The notes beneath the pieces were generated by a model, which was not told the DNA's origin, did no database searches, and worked only from the letters and a program-made list of their open reading frames with translations. The translations under genes were made by a program, and so were the position numbers. From Nesterenkonia cremea (GTDB lineage Bacteria > Actinomycetota > Actinomycetes > Actinomycetales > Micrococcaceae), in the NCBI RefSeq assembly GCF_014642675.1, contig NZ_BMIS01000002.1, positions 62,001 through 126,000 on the forward strand: 64,000 bases of DNA, read 5' to 3'. Below are positions 9,425 through 18,340 of the stretch, piece by piece. Position 1 is the first letter of the stretch. The number at the start of each line of letters is the position of its first letter.

Positions 9425-10108
9425 TCATTCGCCGGCGCCCTCATCCGGCGGGTTGTCCGGGTCGCCGCCGATGTTGTTGTCGCGCAGCGGGTCATCGCCT
9501 TCGGGGACGATGGCCGCGTTGTTGGCGTCGATGACAGTGGTGCTCTCGGTGCCGGTGCCCTCCACGGTCACCGTCCAGACCACCAGCCCGTTCTCGCGGG
9601 GCTCCAGCGTCGCCTCAACGATGTTGCCTGAGGCCTCGCTTCGCGCGATCTGCATGGCGCGCAGCATCGGCACCTCAGCGTTCTCGGCGAGCTCGAGGAG
9701 CTCCTCATCGGCCTCGGTCTGGCTGACCTCTTCGACGTAGTGCTCGCCCTCCTGGTCGGTGGCGGCGCTGACCATGGTGTCCTCCACCAGGACGTCGACC
9801 ACCATGCCGGTCTCGCCCTCCTCGCGCTCAGCGGTGAAGCCCACGGCCTGGCCCTCATGCTCGGCGATGACGGTGTTGACCGCCGCCATGCCCACGTCCT
9901 GGGAGATGTCGATGTCCTCGGTGCCGTGCGGGTTCTCTGCCGAAGGCTCGGCCGAGGGGAGGTAGGTGTCGTCCTCATCCACGTCTTCGGGAAGCTCCGG
10001 GACGGCGTCGTCATCAGCGCAGGAGGCCAGCAGAGAGGCGGACAGGAGGATGCCCAGCACGGCGGAGGAGCTGCGCACAGGGCGGGACGAGGAGCCGAAG
10101 AGATGCAT
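9425..10108 (-). CDS. PepSY-like lipoprotein
   Basis: This 227-aa protein has a signal peptide with lipobox LLASC (about residues 22-26), an acidic linker (DDDAVPELPEDVDEDDTY), and two PepSY-like units (IDISQDVGMAAVNTVIAEHEG and VPMLRAMQIARSEASG). The ATG at 10108 is chosen over a codon at 10321 because the longer form would bury the signal peptide and because a TAGATA -10 element (plus-strand 10116-10121) lies 7 bases upstream, indicating a leaderless transcript. It is probably a paralogue of the neighbouring lipoprotein. Function unknown. Confidence 0.8.
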   Translation of the reverse strand: MHLFGSSSRPVRSSSAVLGILLSASLLASCADDDAVPELPEDVDEDDTYLPSAEPSAENPHGTEDIDISQDVGMAAVNTVIAEHEGQAVGFTAEREEGETGMVVDVLVEDTMVSAATDQEGEHYVEEVSQTEADEELLELAENAEVPMLRAMQIARSEASGNIVEATLEPRENGLVVWTVTVEGTGTESTTVIDANNAAIVPEGDDPLRDNNIGGDPDNPPDEGAGE

Positions 10109-10139
10109 ATCCCCATATCTACCGCGATCACCTCCACAC

Positions 10140-13100
10140 TCACTGAATATGACCTGGAGGAGCAGGAGATGCCCATTGCACCAGCATCGGGTTCTCCGGG
10201 CGCAGCAGAACTGCCCGCCCGGGCACCGGACGTCCCAGCACCGGCACCGACATGGCGAAGGCATCGCCCTGAGAGCGGTGGGTGGGGCTGAGCAGCATAT
10301 TGCTCGGGCCGCCGCGGGCACGGTGGGCCCAGGGGATGGTGCTGAAGACTGAGGCTCCGGGTGCGGCGGTGGCCACCACGCGGACTCCGCGCAGCAGCAG
10401 CTGCTCCACCCTCTGATGCTCGGCCGGGCCGAGCCGGTCGGCGTCGTCGATCAGCAGGACCGCCGGCAGGTCCTCCTCGCCGGGCGGGGGCCCCAGCTGG
10501 TCCGCGGGCTCCAGCTGCTCCCACCAGCGGAGGCGTTCGCCCAGCGGGGCGTCCAGCTGCTGGGTCAGCAGTCGCAGAGCTGAGGTCTTGCCCATCGCCC
10601 GGCTGCCGAGGATGAGGCTCACTGTCCCCAGTTCGAGGGCCGCTGGGGCGTGGGTGAACTGCGCGATGCCGATCACTGGTGCGGGGATGCTCCCCGGACC
10701 GTTGACTGTCTGCACCGTCGGCGCTCCGGGAAGTCGGTCCCAGGACAGCTCCTCAGGCAGCGGATGCACGCTGATCGGCGGTGGCGCTGACGTGGGCAGC
10801 CTGGAGTCCGGATCCGGTACCGGATCCTCAGCCGCCGAGACCAGCTGCACCTCCAATCCCGGGGCGGGATGCTGCGGATCCACCAGCACTCCGCGTCCGG
10901 GCAACGCATCCACCGGTCGCAGCTTGGGCCACATGAAGCTGGTGTCGGTGGAGACCCCATAGGGCAGATAGATTCGGGTGGGAACCCGTGCGCCCAGCTT
11001 GCCGCTGACCAGTTCGCGCCCGCCGGAGAGCACAGCAGAGATCCCGACGCCGTACCCTTCGCTGATCAGTGTGCCCAGTGCGTGATCCATCAGCCCGGGC
11101 CCGGAGCTCTGGGCGGCCATATGCCATTGGGCATGCCCACTCATCAGGATGATCAGCGGGGTCCGGTCGCGCTCGCGGCTGATGCGGCGCAGTGTCAGCT
11201 CTTCCTTCAGTGCGGCCAGCAGATGCTCCATCTCCGGCATATGTTCCTCGGTCACCCAGCTGCCCACTCGCGGGTGATCCCGCAGCTTCTCCAGGGAGCG
11301 GTCACCGTCCAGCAGGTAGAGGTGCACCGGCTCCTCGCCGGCCAGCAGCTGAGCGGCCACGGCGCTGAGCGCCTGCACCCCTCCGGAGCTTCCCTCGCCG
11401 ATCAGTGCCATGCTCCGCGGGGTTCCTGGGCGGAGGTCCAGCGGCCACTGATCCTGCCGGGAGGGGTCATCGACGGCGGCGAGCATCGGTGCGGATCCGC
11501 GCTCCCCGGAGCCCGCTGTGGCCATCACCTCCTCAGGAAGAGCGGGAAGCAGGGGAGTGTGCGGCCGCCGTCGGGCATCCCCGACGCCGTCCAGCAGTTT
11601 CACGATCCGTGGTGCGGTGTCCTCCCAGTTCCCGTCGGGCGCAACCGGTGGAGGGGCTGAGGCAGGTTGGGCGCTCAGCCGTTCGGAGCCGGAAATCAGC
11701 CGGGCGGATTGGAAGGGCAGCGGCGCCTCTCCGGGCCGGCGGATGATGCCACGGCCCGGAAGGTCTCGGGGGATATGTCCGGCCTCGGGGGTGCCCACCA
11801 GGTCCTGGGACTCGTCCTCGCCGCGCAGCCGCAGGGTGATCACCGATCCGATGTTCGCGCGGATGTCCGGGGTCACCACGCCCTGGGGACGCTGGGTGGC
11901 CAGCACCAGATGCAGTCCCAGGGAGCGGCCCAGCGTGGCAAGTCGCATGAGCTCATCCATCGTGTCCGGGAGCTCATGGGAGAAGATGCGGAACTCATCG
12001 ATGACGATCAGCATACGGGCCAGCGACTTCTCCGACTCCACCCGCCGGTATTCGGCATAGTCGCCGGCGCCTGCCTCCAGGAAGAGCCGTTCGCGGCGCT
12101 TCAGCTCCGAATGGATGCCCTCCAGCGTCCGTTCGGCCTGAGCTTGGGAGAGGTCGGTGACCAGCCCCAGGGAATGCTCCAGGCGGTCGATGGTCTGGAA
12201 GGTGGAGCCGCCCTTGAAGTCGAAGAGCACAAAGTTGACCTCCTCCGGTCCGTAGGCGGCCGCCCAGCCGAGCATCAGGGACTTCAGCAGCTCAGACTTT
12301 CCGGATCCGGAGGTCCCGGCCAGCAGGATATGAGGACCGTCGTTGACCAGGTCCAGCATCTCCGTCCCCTCGGTGCCCCGGCCCAGCTCAGCGATCAGAC
12401 TGCGGCGGGCCGAGCGGGCCATCAGCGGATCCGGCAGCGCGGCATCGTGCTGGCGCGGAATGCCCGGCGCACCGCCGCCCTCGGTGCAGTGAGGCAGAGC
12501 CAGGCGCAGCAGCTCGGCCATGGTCTGAGCCGCAAGCCCGTCGGCCTGCAGCTGGTGGGCCCGGTCGGTGGCGCCCTGCTGGTCCTCCTCGCGGTCCTCC
12601 GAGATGCCGGGCTCCACCGTGCCCTCCACCAGATCCACCCGCTGCAGCTGATCCTGCGGGGACGGAGCGCGCTCCGCCTCCAGAGCCCCGGGGGAGGAGG
12701 TCACCACATGCCAGCCTCGGGCCGCAGCACGCTGCACCAGCAGTGTGCCGGTGCCCTCCGGGGCGATCAGCACGCCGGGCGGTCCCTCGGAGACGACCTT
12801 CGGCAGGTCCTCCGCCCGCAGCTGGGCGGGCGGCAGGATGCCCACCTGGTCCAGGTCCTCGACATCGGCGGGCAGCTGAAGTCGCACATCCGGGACCAGC
12901 AGCAGCGGAGGCCTGCTGCGGGCGGGCCGGATCAGCAGCTGCAGCAGGATCCACCGCAGCAGGCGAGTGACCTCCCGCTGATGCCCGCTGAGCAGGGTGT
13001 GGGTCCCCGCCGCCAGGCACAGTGCGGCCCCGGTGCGGACCGGCGTCTCCGGCGGAGCGGCGGCGGTGGAGGTGGGAAGCTCCAGCTGAGAGGACACCAG

Positions 13101-14054
13101 GGCGGTGCCCAGCCGGACGGTGGCGGCCGGCATCGGGGCGGTGGCGCCCTCGCGGAGGATATGACTGATGCGTCCCGGAGTGGGCAGAGTGAGGTCGCGG
13201 CGTCGGCCCCAGATCTCGGCGGCCTCCTTCAGGGCGCGCCGATAGCGCCGGCGTCGCCGGGCCGCGTCGAGCACAGTCCCCAGCGCCACCAGGGCCGAGG
13301 CGGCGCTGAAGAGCAGGAAGAACCACATGCCGGTCACCGTCACCAGCACGATGCCGGCCACCAGTGGGACCAGGGCCATCACCAGCATCATGCGGTGTTT
13401 GCCCTCCGGAGGCTCGCCGTCCACCAGTTCGGCCGGAGTCGGCCAGCGTCCGCCGGCGGCCGGGACGGGTCCGCGGAGCAGCTCGAAGGTGCTGGTGCCC
13501 AGGGTCAGAGGTTCTCCGCTGGCCCAGGGGAGGGACCTGCCGCCGTCCTGGACGCGGATGCCGCGTTCGCCGATGTCCAGCCTCACCTGGTCGCGGCCCA
13601 GAGCCGCGTCGGCTACTGCGATGTCACCGGCGCGGCCGATGCTGCGGCTGCCGCGGGTCAGCGGCAGGAGGCGGCCGGCGTCGGGACCTTGGTCGATGCA
13701 CAGCCACAGCCCGGCGGTGCGGGATGACCTGCCTCCTGCGGCCGTCAGAGGCTGTGGGGAGAGGACCACCACCATGCCGGGGTGGATCTGCGGAGCATCG
13801 GCAGGCAGATCGGACAGCGGTGTCCCTGCGGTGCTGCTGTGCAGCTCTCGGCCGCTGCTTCTGGCGAGGTGGGGGAGCTGCTCGGCGATCCACTCCAGCA
13901 GAGCAGTGTGCAGCTGGGCGCCGCTGGGTGTGCGCAGCCCGCTCATGGCCAGGCGCAGCTCATGGGGCATGCGGCCTGCGCAGCGGTGCAGCGCGGCCCA
14001 TTCCTCGGGCCTCAGGGCGGCCGGGGCGTGGACCACGGTGATGGTCAGAGACAT
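10140..14054 (-). CDS. FHA domain FtsK/SpoIIIE-type ATPase, EssC/EccC-like
   Basis: This 1304-aa protein has an N-terminal region (1-95) of unclear fold, an FHA-like domain (about 105-185, GRAGDIAVADAALGRDQ), two membrane segments (about 225-265), and three ATPase modules. The first is a canonical FtsK/SpoIIIE domain with Walker A GTSGSGKSE (about 580) and LIVIDEF; the second (about 885-1050) has a degenerate loop GEGSSGG; the third (about 1150-1300) has GSRAMGKTS and LLIDDAD. This is the layout of type VII secretion motors, but no WXG100 or other ESX gene is nearby. The ATG at 14054 is preferred over 14063 because the -10 TAGGAT (14062-14067) overlaps the latter. It is divergent from the Tad pilus operon. 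Confidence 0.8.
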   Translation of the reverse strand: MSLTITVVHAPAALRPEEWAALHRCAGRMPHELRLAMSGLRTPSGAQLHTALLEWIAEQLPHLARSSGRELHSSTAGTPLSDLPADAPQIHPGMVVVLSPQPLTAAGGRSSRTAGLWLCIDQGPDAGRLLPLTRGSRSIGRAGDIAVADAALGRDQVRLDIGERGIRVQDGGRSLPWASGEPLTLGTSTFELLRGPVPAAGGRWPTPAELVDGEPPEGKHRMMLVMALVPLVAGIVLVTVTGMWFFLLFSAASALVALGTVLDAARRRRRYRRALKEAAEIWGRRRDLTLPTPGRISHILREGATAPMPAATVRLGTALVSSQLELPTSTAAAPPETPVRTGAALCLAAGTHTLLSGHQREVTRLLRWILLQLLIRPARSRPPLLLVPDVRLQLPADVEDLDQVGILPPAQLRAEDLPKVVSEGPPGVLIAPEGTGTLLVQRAAARGWHVVTSSPGALEAERAPSPQDQLQRVDLVEGTVEPGISEDREEDQQGATDRAHQLQADGLAAQTMAELLRLALPHCTEGGGAPGIPRQHDAALPDPLMARSARRSLIAELGRGTEGTEMLDLVNDGPHILLAGTSGSGKSELLKSLMLGWAAAYGPEEVNFVLFDFKGGSTFQTIDRLEHSLGLVTDLSQAQAERTLEGIHSELKRRERLFLEAGAGDYAEYRRVESEKSLARMLIVIDEFRIFSHELPDTMDELMRLATLGRSLGLHLVLATQRPQGVVTPDIRANIGSVITLRLRGEDESQDLVGTPEAGHIPRDLPGRGIIRRPGEAPLPFQSARLISGSERLSAQPASAPPPVAPDGNWEDTAPRIVKLLDGVGDARRRPHTPLLPALPEEVMATAGSGERGSAPMLAAVDDPSRQDQWPLDLRPGTPRSMALIGEGSSGGVQALSAVAAQLLAGEEPVHLYLLDGDRSLEKLRDHPRVGSWVTEEHMPEMEHLLAALKEELTLRRISRERDRTPLIILMSGHAQWHMAAQSSGPGLMDHALGTLISEGYGVGISAVLSGGRELVSGKLGARVPTRIYLPYGVSTDTSFMWPKLRPVDALPGRGVLVDPQHPAPGLEVQLVSAAEDPVPDPDSRLPTSAPPPISVHPLPEELSWDRLPGAPTVQTVNGPGSIPAPVIGIAQFTHAPAALELGTVSLILGSRAMGKTSALRLLTQQLDAPLGERLRWWEQLEPADQLGPPPGEEDLPAVLLIDDADRLGPAEHQRVEQLLLRGVRVVATAAPGASVFSTIPWAHRARGGPSNMLLSPTHRSQGDAFAMSVPVLGRPVPGRAVLLRPENPMLVQWASPAPPGHIQ

Positions 14055-14116
14055 GCGCCGCATCCTAGGGCGGCGAGCGGCACCCCGCAGCCGAGTTCTC
14101 CGATCCTGTGGAGATC

Positions 14117-14136
14117 ATTCCATCTATACATGGAAT
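14117..14136. promoter_or_regulatory. Inverted repeat ATTCCAT-N6-ATGGAAT, possible operator
   Basis: A perfect 7-base inverted repeat with a 6-base spacer lies in an AT-rich stretch between the FHA-FtsK gene and tadA. A consensus DnaA-box word TTATCCACA follows at 14146-14154, and a short hairpin (CCAGC-TT-GCTGG) at 14161-14172. Position and symmetry suggest a regulator site for the divergent genes; the binding protein is unknown. Confidence 0.45.
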
Positions 14137-14252
14137 ATTCATTGTTTATCCACAGATTCTCCAGCTTGCTGGAAGAAAACGTTCAGGAGTGGTTGAGTAA
14201 TTCCGTGTGAAGCACTGAATGCTGTGGTTGCCGAAGGGGAGGGAGGGCGCGG

Positions 14253-15476
14253 ATGGACGCGTTGGCCATCGTGGAGAGCGAAGTCCGCGAGCAGATCCGT
14301 GAACGCGGGCTCGACCCTGCCGCCGACCGCCCCAGCGTCAGCGATCTCGTGGAGACCGCAGTCGGGGAGTATGACAAGCGCTCCCTGCTGACCACGCTGC
14401 CGCTGCTGGGCCCCATCGACCGGGCGGTGAAGCAGGTGATGGACTCCGTGGCGGGTTTCGGAGAGCTGCAGCCGCTGCTCGATGACAGCTCCGTGGAAGA
14501 GATATGGATCAACGGCGCCAATGAGGTCTTCGTGGCGCGCAACGGACGCTCCGAGCTGACCTCGGTGACGCTGAGCGAGGACCGGCTGCGCGACCTGGTC
14601 GAACGGATGCTCAAATCCTCGGGCCGACGGTTGGACCTCTCCTCACCATTCGTCGATGCCTCGCTGCCGGACGGGTCTCGGCTGCATGTGGTCATCCCGG
14701 ACATCACACGGCGCTGGGCGGTCAACATCCGCAAGTTCATCGCCCGCGCCTGCTCTTTGGAAGACCTGACGGCCTCCGGCTCGCTGAGCTCGGCGGCGGC
14801 CGGCTTCCTGGAGGCCGCAGTGGCCGACGGCTGCAATGTGCTCGTCTCCGGAGCCACTCAGGCGGGCAAGACCACCATGCTGAACTGCCTGAGCTCGGCC
14901 ATCGGTCCGCGGGAGCGGGTCCTCACGGTGGAGGAGATCTTCGAGCTCGACGTCCCGCTGCGCGATGTGGTGGGGATGCAGTGCCGTCAGCCCAATCTGG
15001 AGAACGAAGGCGAGATTCCGCTGCGCCGGCTGGTGAAGGAGGCGCTGCGGATGCGCCCGGATCGGCTGCTGGTCGGGGAAGTTCGCGAGGCCGAGAGCAT
15101 GGATCTGCTCGTGGCTCTGAACAGTGGCCTGCCGGGCATGTGTACGGTCCATGCCAACAGTGCCAGAGATGCTCTGACCAAGATCGCCACGCTTCCGCTG
15201 CTCTCCGGGCCCAACGTCACCCGAGACTTCATCCTCCCCACGGTGGCCTCCTGTCTGGACCTGGTGGTCCACTGCGTGCGCGACCATCAGGGGCGGCGGT
15301 ACGTGGAGGAGATCCTCGCCGTGGGCTCCCGGGTGGAGTCCGGCACCATCGAGACCACCACACTGTTCAGCCGTCAGGACGGTGAGCTGGTGCCCTCAGG
15401 TGCTCCGCTGTTCGACCTGCCCAAGCTCTCGGGGCAGGCGCGCCGACAGCTCGAGCGCGAGGGCGCGATCGGATGA
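14253..15476 (+). CDS. tadA: Tad pilus / type II secretion ATPase TadA (CpaF family)
   Basis: This 407-aa secretion ATPase has an N-terminal domain (EEIWINGANEVFVARNG), Walker A SGATQAGKTT (about residues 203-212), an Asp-box region (EEIFELD), Walker B (RPDRLLVGEVREAE) and the His-box (TVHANSARDAL). It powers assembly of Flp/Tad pili or pseudopili. A GGGGAGGGAG ribosome site precedes the ATG. The stop overlaps tadB (ATGA). The TadZ/CpaE (ssd) gene that usually precedes tadA in actinobacteria is absent; the EssC-like gene occupies that place in the opposite direction. Confidence 0.94.
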   Translation: MDALAIVESEVREQIRERGLDPAADRPSVSDLVETAVGEYDKRSLLTTLPLLGPIDRAVKQVMDSVAGFGELQPLLDDSSVEEIWINGANEVFVARNGRSELTSVTLSEDRLRDLVERMLKSSGRRLDLSSPFVDASLPDGSRLHVVIPDITRRWAVNIRKFIARACSLEDLTASGSLSSAAAGFLEAAVADGCNVLVSGATQAGKTTMLNCLSSAIGPRERVLTVEEIFELDVPLRDVVGMQCRQPNLENEGEIPLRRLVKEALRMRPDRLLVGEVREAESMDLLVALNSGLPGMCTVHANSARDALTKIATLPLLSGPNVTRDFILPTVASCLDLVVHCVRDHQGRRYVEEILAVGSRVESGTIETTTLFSRQDGELVPSGAPLFDLPKLSGQARRQLEREGAIG

Positions 15477-16330
15477 GCCTGCTCCTCGGTCTCTGCCTCG
15501 GCCTCGGTCTGCTGTGCATCTGGTGGTCCTTCTGGCCGCGGACGCGCAGGCCTGCGCCGCGCAGCAGACGCCCGGGGAGGATCCAGAAGCTGCTGGCTGA
15601 GGCCGGTCACCCACGCCTGACTGTGCCGGCGGTGCTCGCCGCGACCTTCTTCTGCGCCCTGACGGCCTTCCTCGCCGTGGTGCTGCTGACCCAGGCCCTG
15701 CCGGTGGCGCTGTGCTTCAGCCTCTTCGCCTCGGCGCTGCCCTGGGCCGCGCTGAACTGGCAGGCCTCCAAGCGACGGGCAGTGCTGCGTGAGCTCTGGC
15801 CCGACGCCGTGGACCACCTCCGCTCTGCGGTCCGCGCCGGGATGTCCCTGCCTGAGGCGCTGTCCCAGCTCGGACAGTCGGGTCCCGAACCGCTGCGTGA
15901 GCCCTTCGCCGAGTTCGCCCGCGACTATCGCTCCGGCCAGACCACAGAGCTGGCCCTGCAGCGGCTGCGCGAACGGCTGGCCGACCCGGTGGGAGACCGG
16001 ATCGTGGTGGCGCTGAACATCGCTCGGGAGGTCGGCGGCTCGGATCTGGGCAAGCTGCTGAGCACGCTGGCCGAATTCCTCCGCGAGAACGCCCGCACCC
16101 GCAGCGAGCTGGAGGCCCGGCAGAGCTGGACCCGCAATGCGGCCAAGCTGGCGGTGGCGGCTCCCTGGATCGTGGTGCTCCTGCTCTCCACCCAGCCGGA
16201 GGCCGCCGAGGCCTACCGCGGGATGACCGGACTGGCCGTGCTGGGCGCAGGTCTGGCGATCTCCGCCCTCTGCTACCGCGTCATGCTGCGCCTGGGCGCC
16301 CTGCCGAGCGAGGAGCGGGTCTTCGCATGA
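15473..16330 (+). CDS. tadB: Tad pilus inner-membrane protein TadB
   Basis: This 285-aa protein has a hydrophobic N-terminus, a membrane hairpin (about residues 43-85), a cytoplasmic T2SS-F domain (DAVDHLRSAVRAGMSLPEAL ... AREVGGSDLGKLLSTLAEFLRENARTR) and two C-terminal membrane segments. TadB and TadC form the platform that couples the TadA motor to pilin assembly. The ATG overlaps the tadA stop by 4 bases and the 3' end overlaps tadC by 4 bases. Confidence 0.9.
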   Translation: MSLLLGLCLGLGLLCIWWSFWPRTRRPAPRSRRPGRIQKLLAEAGHPRLTVPAVLAATFFCALTAFLAVVLLTQALPVALCFSLFASALPWAALNWQASKRRAVLRELWPDAVDHLRSAVRAGMSLPEALSQLGQSGPEPLREPFAEFARDYRSGQTTELALQRLRERLADPVGDRIVVALNIAREVGGSDLGKLLSTLAEFLRENARTRSELEARQSWTRNAAKLAVAAPWIVVLLLSTQPEAAEAYRGMTGLAVLGAGLAISALCYRVMLRLGALPSEERVFA

Positions 16331-17268
16331 CACAGACGACCATCTGGGCGGTGGCTGCCGGGCTGGGACTGGGGCTCGGCCTGGTCCTGATGCTGCGCTC
16401 GCTGCCGGTGACGAACAGGCCCAGCTTCGAGGAGCGGGTGGCGCCCATGCTGCGCTCCTCGGCCGCGGGCGGCGTCGACCTCTTCGCCGAGCCCCGCAGC
16501 CTGGTCTCGCTCTCAGTGGCCCAACGGATCTTCGGCCCTGTGCTGCGGGAGGCGCTGAAGCAGCTGGACCGGTTCAGCATCGACGCCGAGCAGCTGCGCC
16601 GCCGGCTGGACCAGGCCGACGCCGGCATCTCCGTCAGCGAGTACCGCATCCAGCAGCTCGGCTGCGCCGCAGGTGGTGCGCTGCTGGCCGCTGGGACCAA
16701 TGCCGTGGCCTTCTTCAGCGGCAGCTTCTATGGGCTCCTCGCCCTGATCAGCATCCTTGTGCTCACCGTTCTGGGCTTTGCGCTGCGGGACAACCTGCTC
16801 TCTGCCCAGGTGCGACGCCGCCAGTCCCGGATGCTCTCCGAATTCCCGACCATCGCCGAGATGATCGCCCTGGCGGTCAGCGCAGGGGAGAGCGCACCCG
16901 GCGCCTTCGAGCGGGTCAGCAGAGTCTCCCGGGGCGAGCTCAACTCTGAGCTGCGCAAGGTGCTGGCCCAGGTCCGCTCCGGCACCAGCTTCACCCAGGC
17001 GCTGAAGCAGATGTCCGCGCGGGTCCAGTCACCGCCCATCTCACGATTCCTCGAAGGGATCATCGTGGCCATGGAGCGCGGCACACCGCTGGCCGATGTC
17101 ATGCACGCCCAGGCCCAGGACGTGCGAGACCTGGGCAAGCGCGAACTGATGGAGACCGCCGGGCGCAAAGAGCTCAGCATGCTGGTCCCGGTGGTCTTCG
17201 GAATTCTCCCGTTGACGGTGATCTTCGCACTCTTCCCAGGGCTCGCCCTGCTGTCCATCGGGCCCTGA
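16327..17268 (+). CDS. tadC: Tad pilus inner-membrane protein TadC
   Basis: This 313-aa T2SS-F family protein has one N-terminal membrane segment, a central membrane pair (about residues 115-155), the cytoplasmic domain FPTIAEMIALAVSAGESAPGAF ... ETAGRKELSMLVPVVFGILP, and a C-terminal membrane segment. It is the second platform subunit of the pilus machine. Start and stop are set by the 4-base overlap with tadB and by the following pilin-like gene 65 bases downstream. Confidence 0.9.
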   Translation: MTQTTIWAVAAGLGLGLGLVLMLRSLPVTNRPSFEERVAPMLRSSAAGGVDLFAEPRSLVSLSVAQRIFGPVLREALKQLDRFSIDAEQLRRRLDQADAGISVSEYRIQQLGCAAGGALLAAGTNAVAFFSGSFYGLLALISILVLTVLGFALRDNLLSAQVRRRQSRMLSEFPTIAEMIALAVSAGESAPGAFERVSRVSRGELNSELRKVLAQVRSGTSFTQALKQMSARVQSPPISRFLEGIIVAMERGTPLADVMHAQAQDVRDLGKRELMETAGRKELSMLVPVVFGILPLTVIFALFPGLALLSIGP

Positions 17269-17333
17269 CCTCCGCTGCGCCGCCGACCGACCACAGACCT
17301 GACCACTCATCATCCACAACAGAAGGGGACACT

Positions 17334-17489
17334 ATGCTGAAGCAGCTTCACACCGAGGAACGGGGCGATGTGCCCGGATGGGTGATGATCTGCCTGATGT
17401 CGGCCGTGTTGGTGGCCGGACTCCTGGCCATCGCCCAGCCCGCCCTGCAGAGCCTGTTCAACGATGCCATCGACCAGGTCTCCCAGTGA
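17334..17489 (+). CDS. Small pilin-like protein of the Tad locus
   Basis: This short gene encodes 51 residues: a charged N-terminus (EERGDVPGW), one membrane segment (about residues 16-35) and a short polar tail. It follows an AGAAGGGG ribosome site. Size, topology and position directly after tadC fit the Flp pilin subunit or a pilin-like small protein of actinobacterial Tad loci. The canonical Flp Glu-Tyr pair after the processing Gly is not seen, so the pilin call is inference. Its 3' end overlaps the next gene by 26 bases in another frame. Confidence 0.7.
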   Translation: MLKQLHTEERGDVPGWVMICLMSAVLVAGLLAIAQPALQSLFNDAIDQVSQ

Positions 17490-17892
17490 CAGGGAGCGTG
17501 CGCTGAAGCACCAGGGCGCCCTGAGAGAGGAGCGCGGGGCCGCCACGGCTGAGTTCGTCATGGTCTCGGCCCTGCTGGTGCTGCTGACCATGATGATCCT
17601 GCAGCTGGCCTTCCTGGTCCACGTGCGCAACACCCTCATCGACGCCGCCTCCACCGGGGCCCGGCTGGGAGTGCTGCATGACCGCACGGCGCAGGACGGG
17701 GCTGAGCGGACCGCTGAGCTGATCAGCGGATCGATCACCGCCGCCCATGCCGAGGACATCAGCTACGAGTACGTGCCCAGCGGCGAGGGCCGGAGCCTGC
17801 GGATCACCGTCAGGACCCAGGTCCCTCTGCTGGGTCCGTATCTGGGCGCGGGGGAGCTGGAGGTCAGTGGGAACGCCTATGAGTTCGACTGA
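17464..17892 (+). CDS. TadE-like pseudopilin
   Basis: This 142-aa protein has an N-terminal leader ending in ERGAATAEFVMV, the TadE signature with Glu at +5 after the Gly/Ala cleavage region, followed by one membrane segment and a periplasmic domain (HVRNTLIDAASTGARLGVLHD). TadE-type pseudopilins are cut by a prepilin peptidase and incorporated in or near the pilus. The only in-frame ATG lies inside the preceding small gene; no separate ribosome site is obvious, suggesting coupling. It overlaps the next gene by 14 bases. Confidence 0.85.
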   Translation: MPSTRSPSDRERALKHQGALREERGAATAEFVMVSALLVLLTMMILQLAFLVHVRNTLIDAASTGARLGVLHDRTAQDGAERTAELISGSITAAHAEDISYEYVPSGEGRSLRITVRTQVPLLGPYLGAGELEVSGNAYEFD

Positions 17893-18340
17893 GCCTCAGC
17901 GCCCTCCCACACTGCTGCGAAGACTCCATGAGGAGGAGACGGGATCCTCCCTCATCGAATTCACCCTGCTGGGCACGCTGCTGCTGATCCCCGTGATCTA
18001 TCTGCTGATCGCCATCTCCACAGTGCAGGCCGCCGCCTATGCCGGTGCCGGCGCTGCAGACCAGGCTGCCAAGGTCTTCGTGTCCTCCTCCGCAGAGGGG
18101 CAGGAGCGTCAGCTGCGCAGCGAGGCCGCCGTGGAGGCCGCGCTCGCAGACTTCGGCGTGGACTCCGCCCGCGCCGAGGTCAGCCTGGACTGTCCCGCGG
18201 GATCCTGCGAGCAGAGCGGAGACATCGTGGCCTTCACAGTAGAGATCAGTGTGCCGGTGCCGCTGGTTCCGGCCCTGGGCTCCTGGCAATCCACCCTGGT
18301 CACCGTCAGCTCCACCTCGGCCCAGGTGCAGAGCGGATGA
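17879..18340 (+). CDS. TadE/TadF-like pseudopilin
   Basis: This 153-aa protein has leader EEETGSSLIEFTLLG with a TadE-type Glu at +5, one membrane segment (about residues 27-48), and an extracytoplasmic domain with two cysteines (DCPAGSC) that could form a disulfide. The ATG at 17879 is chosen over an upstream codon at 17747, which would only read the tadE-like gene in another frame. It overlaps both neighbours by short stretches, consistent with one operon. Confidence 0.82.
   Translation: MSSTEPQRPPTLLRRLHEEETGSSLIEFTLLGTLLLIPVIYLLIAISTVQAAAYAGAGAADQAAKVFVSSSAEGQERQLRSEAAVEAALADFGVDSARAEVSLDCPAGSCEQSGDIVAFTVEISVPVPLVPALGSWQSTLVTVSSTSAQVQSG

Noticed and set aside
11667..13727. A 686-codon open frame opposite the FHA-FtsK gene
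   Set aside because: Same antisense effect; the translated sequence is Gly/Gln/His/Arg-rich without family motifs, and the opposite strand has clear Walker motifs.
14146..14154. Replication origin suggested by a DnaA-box match
   Set aside because: Only one perfect box is present, with no cluster, no AT-rich unwinding element and no dnaA/dnaN/gyr genes nearby.
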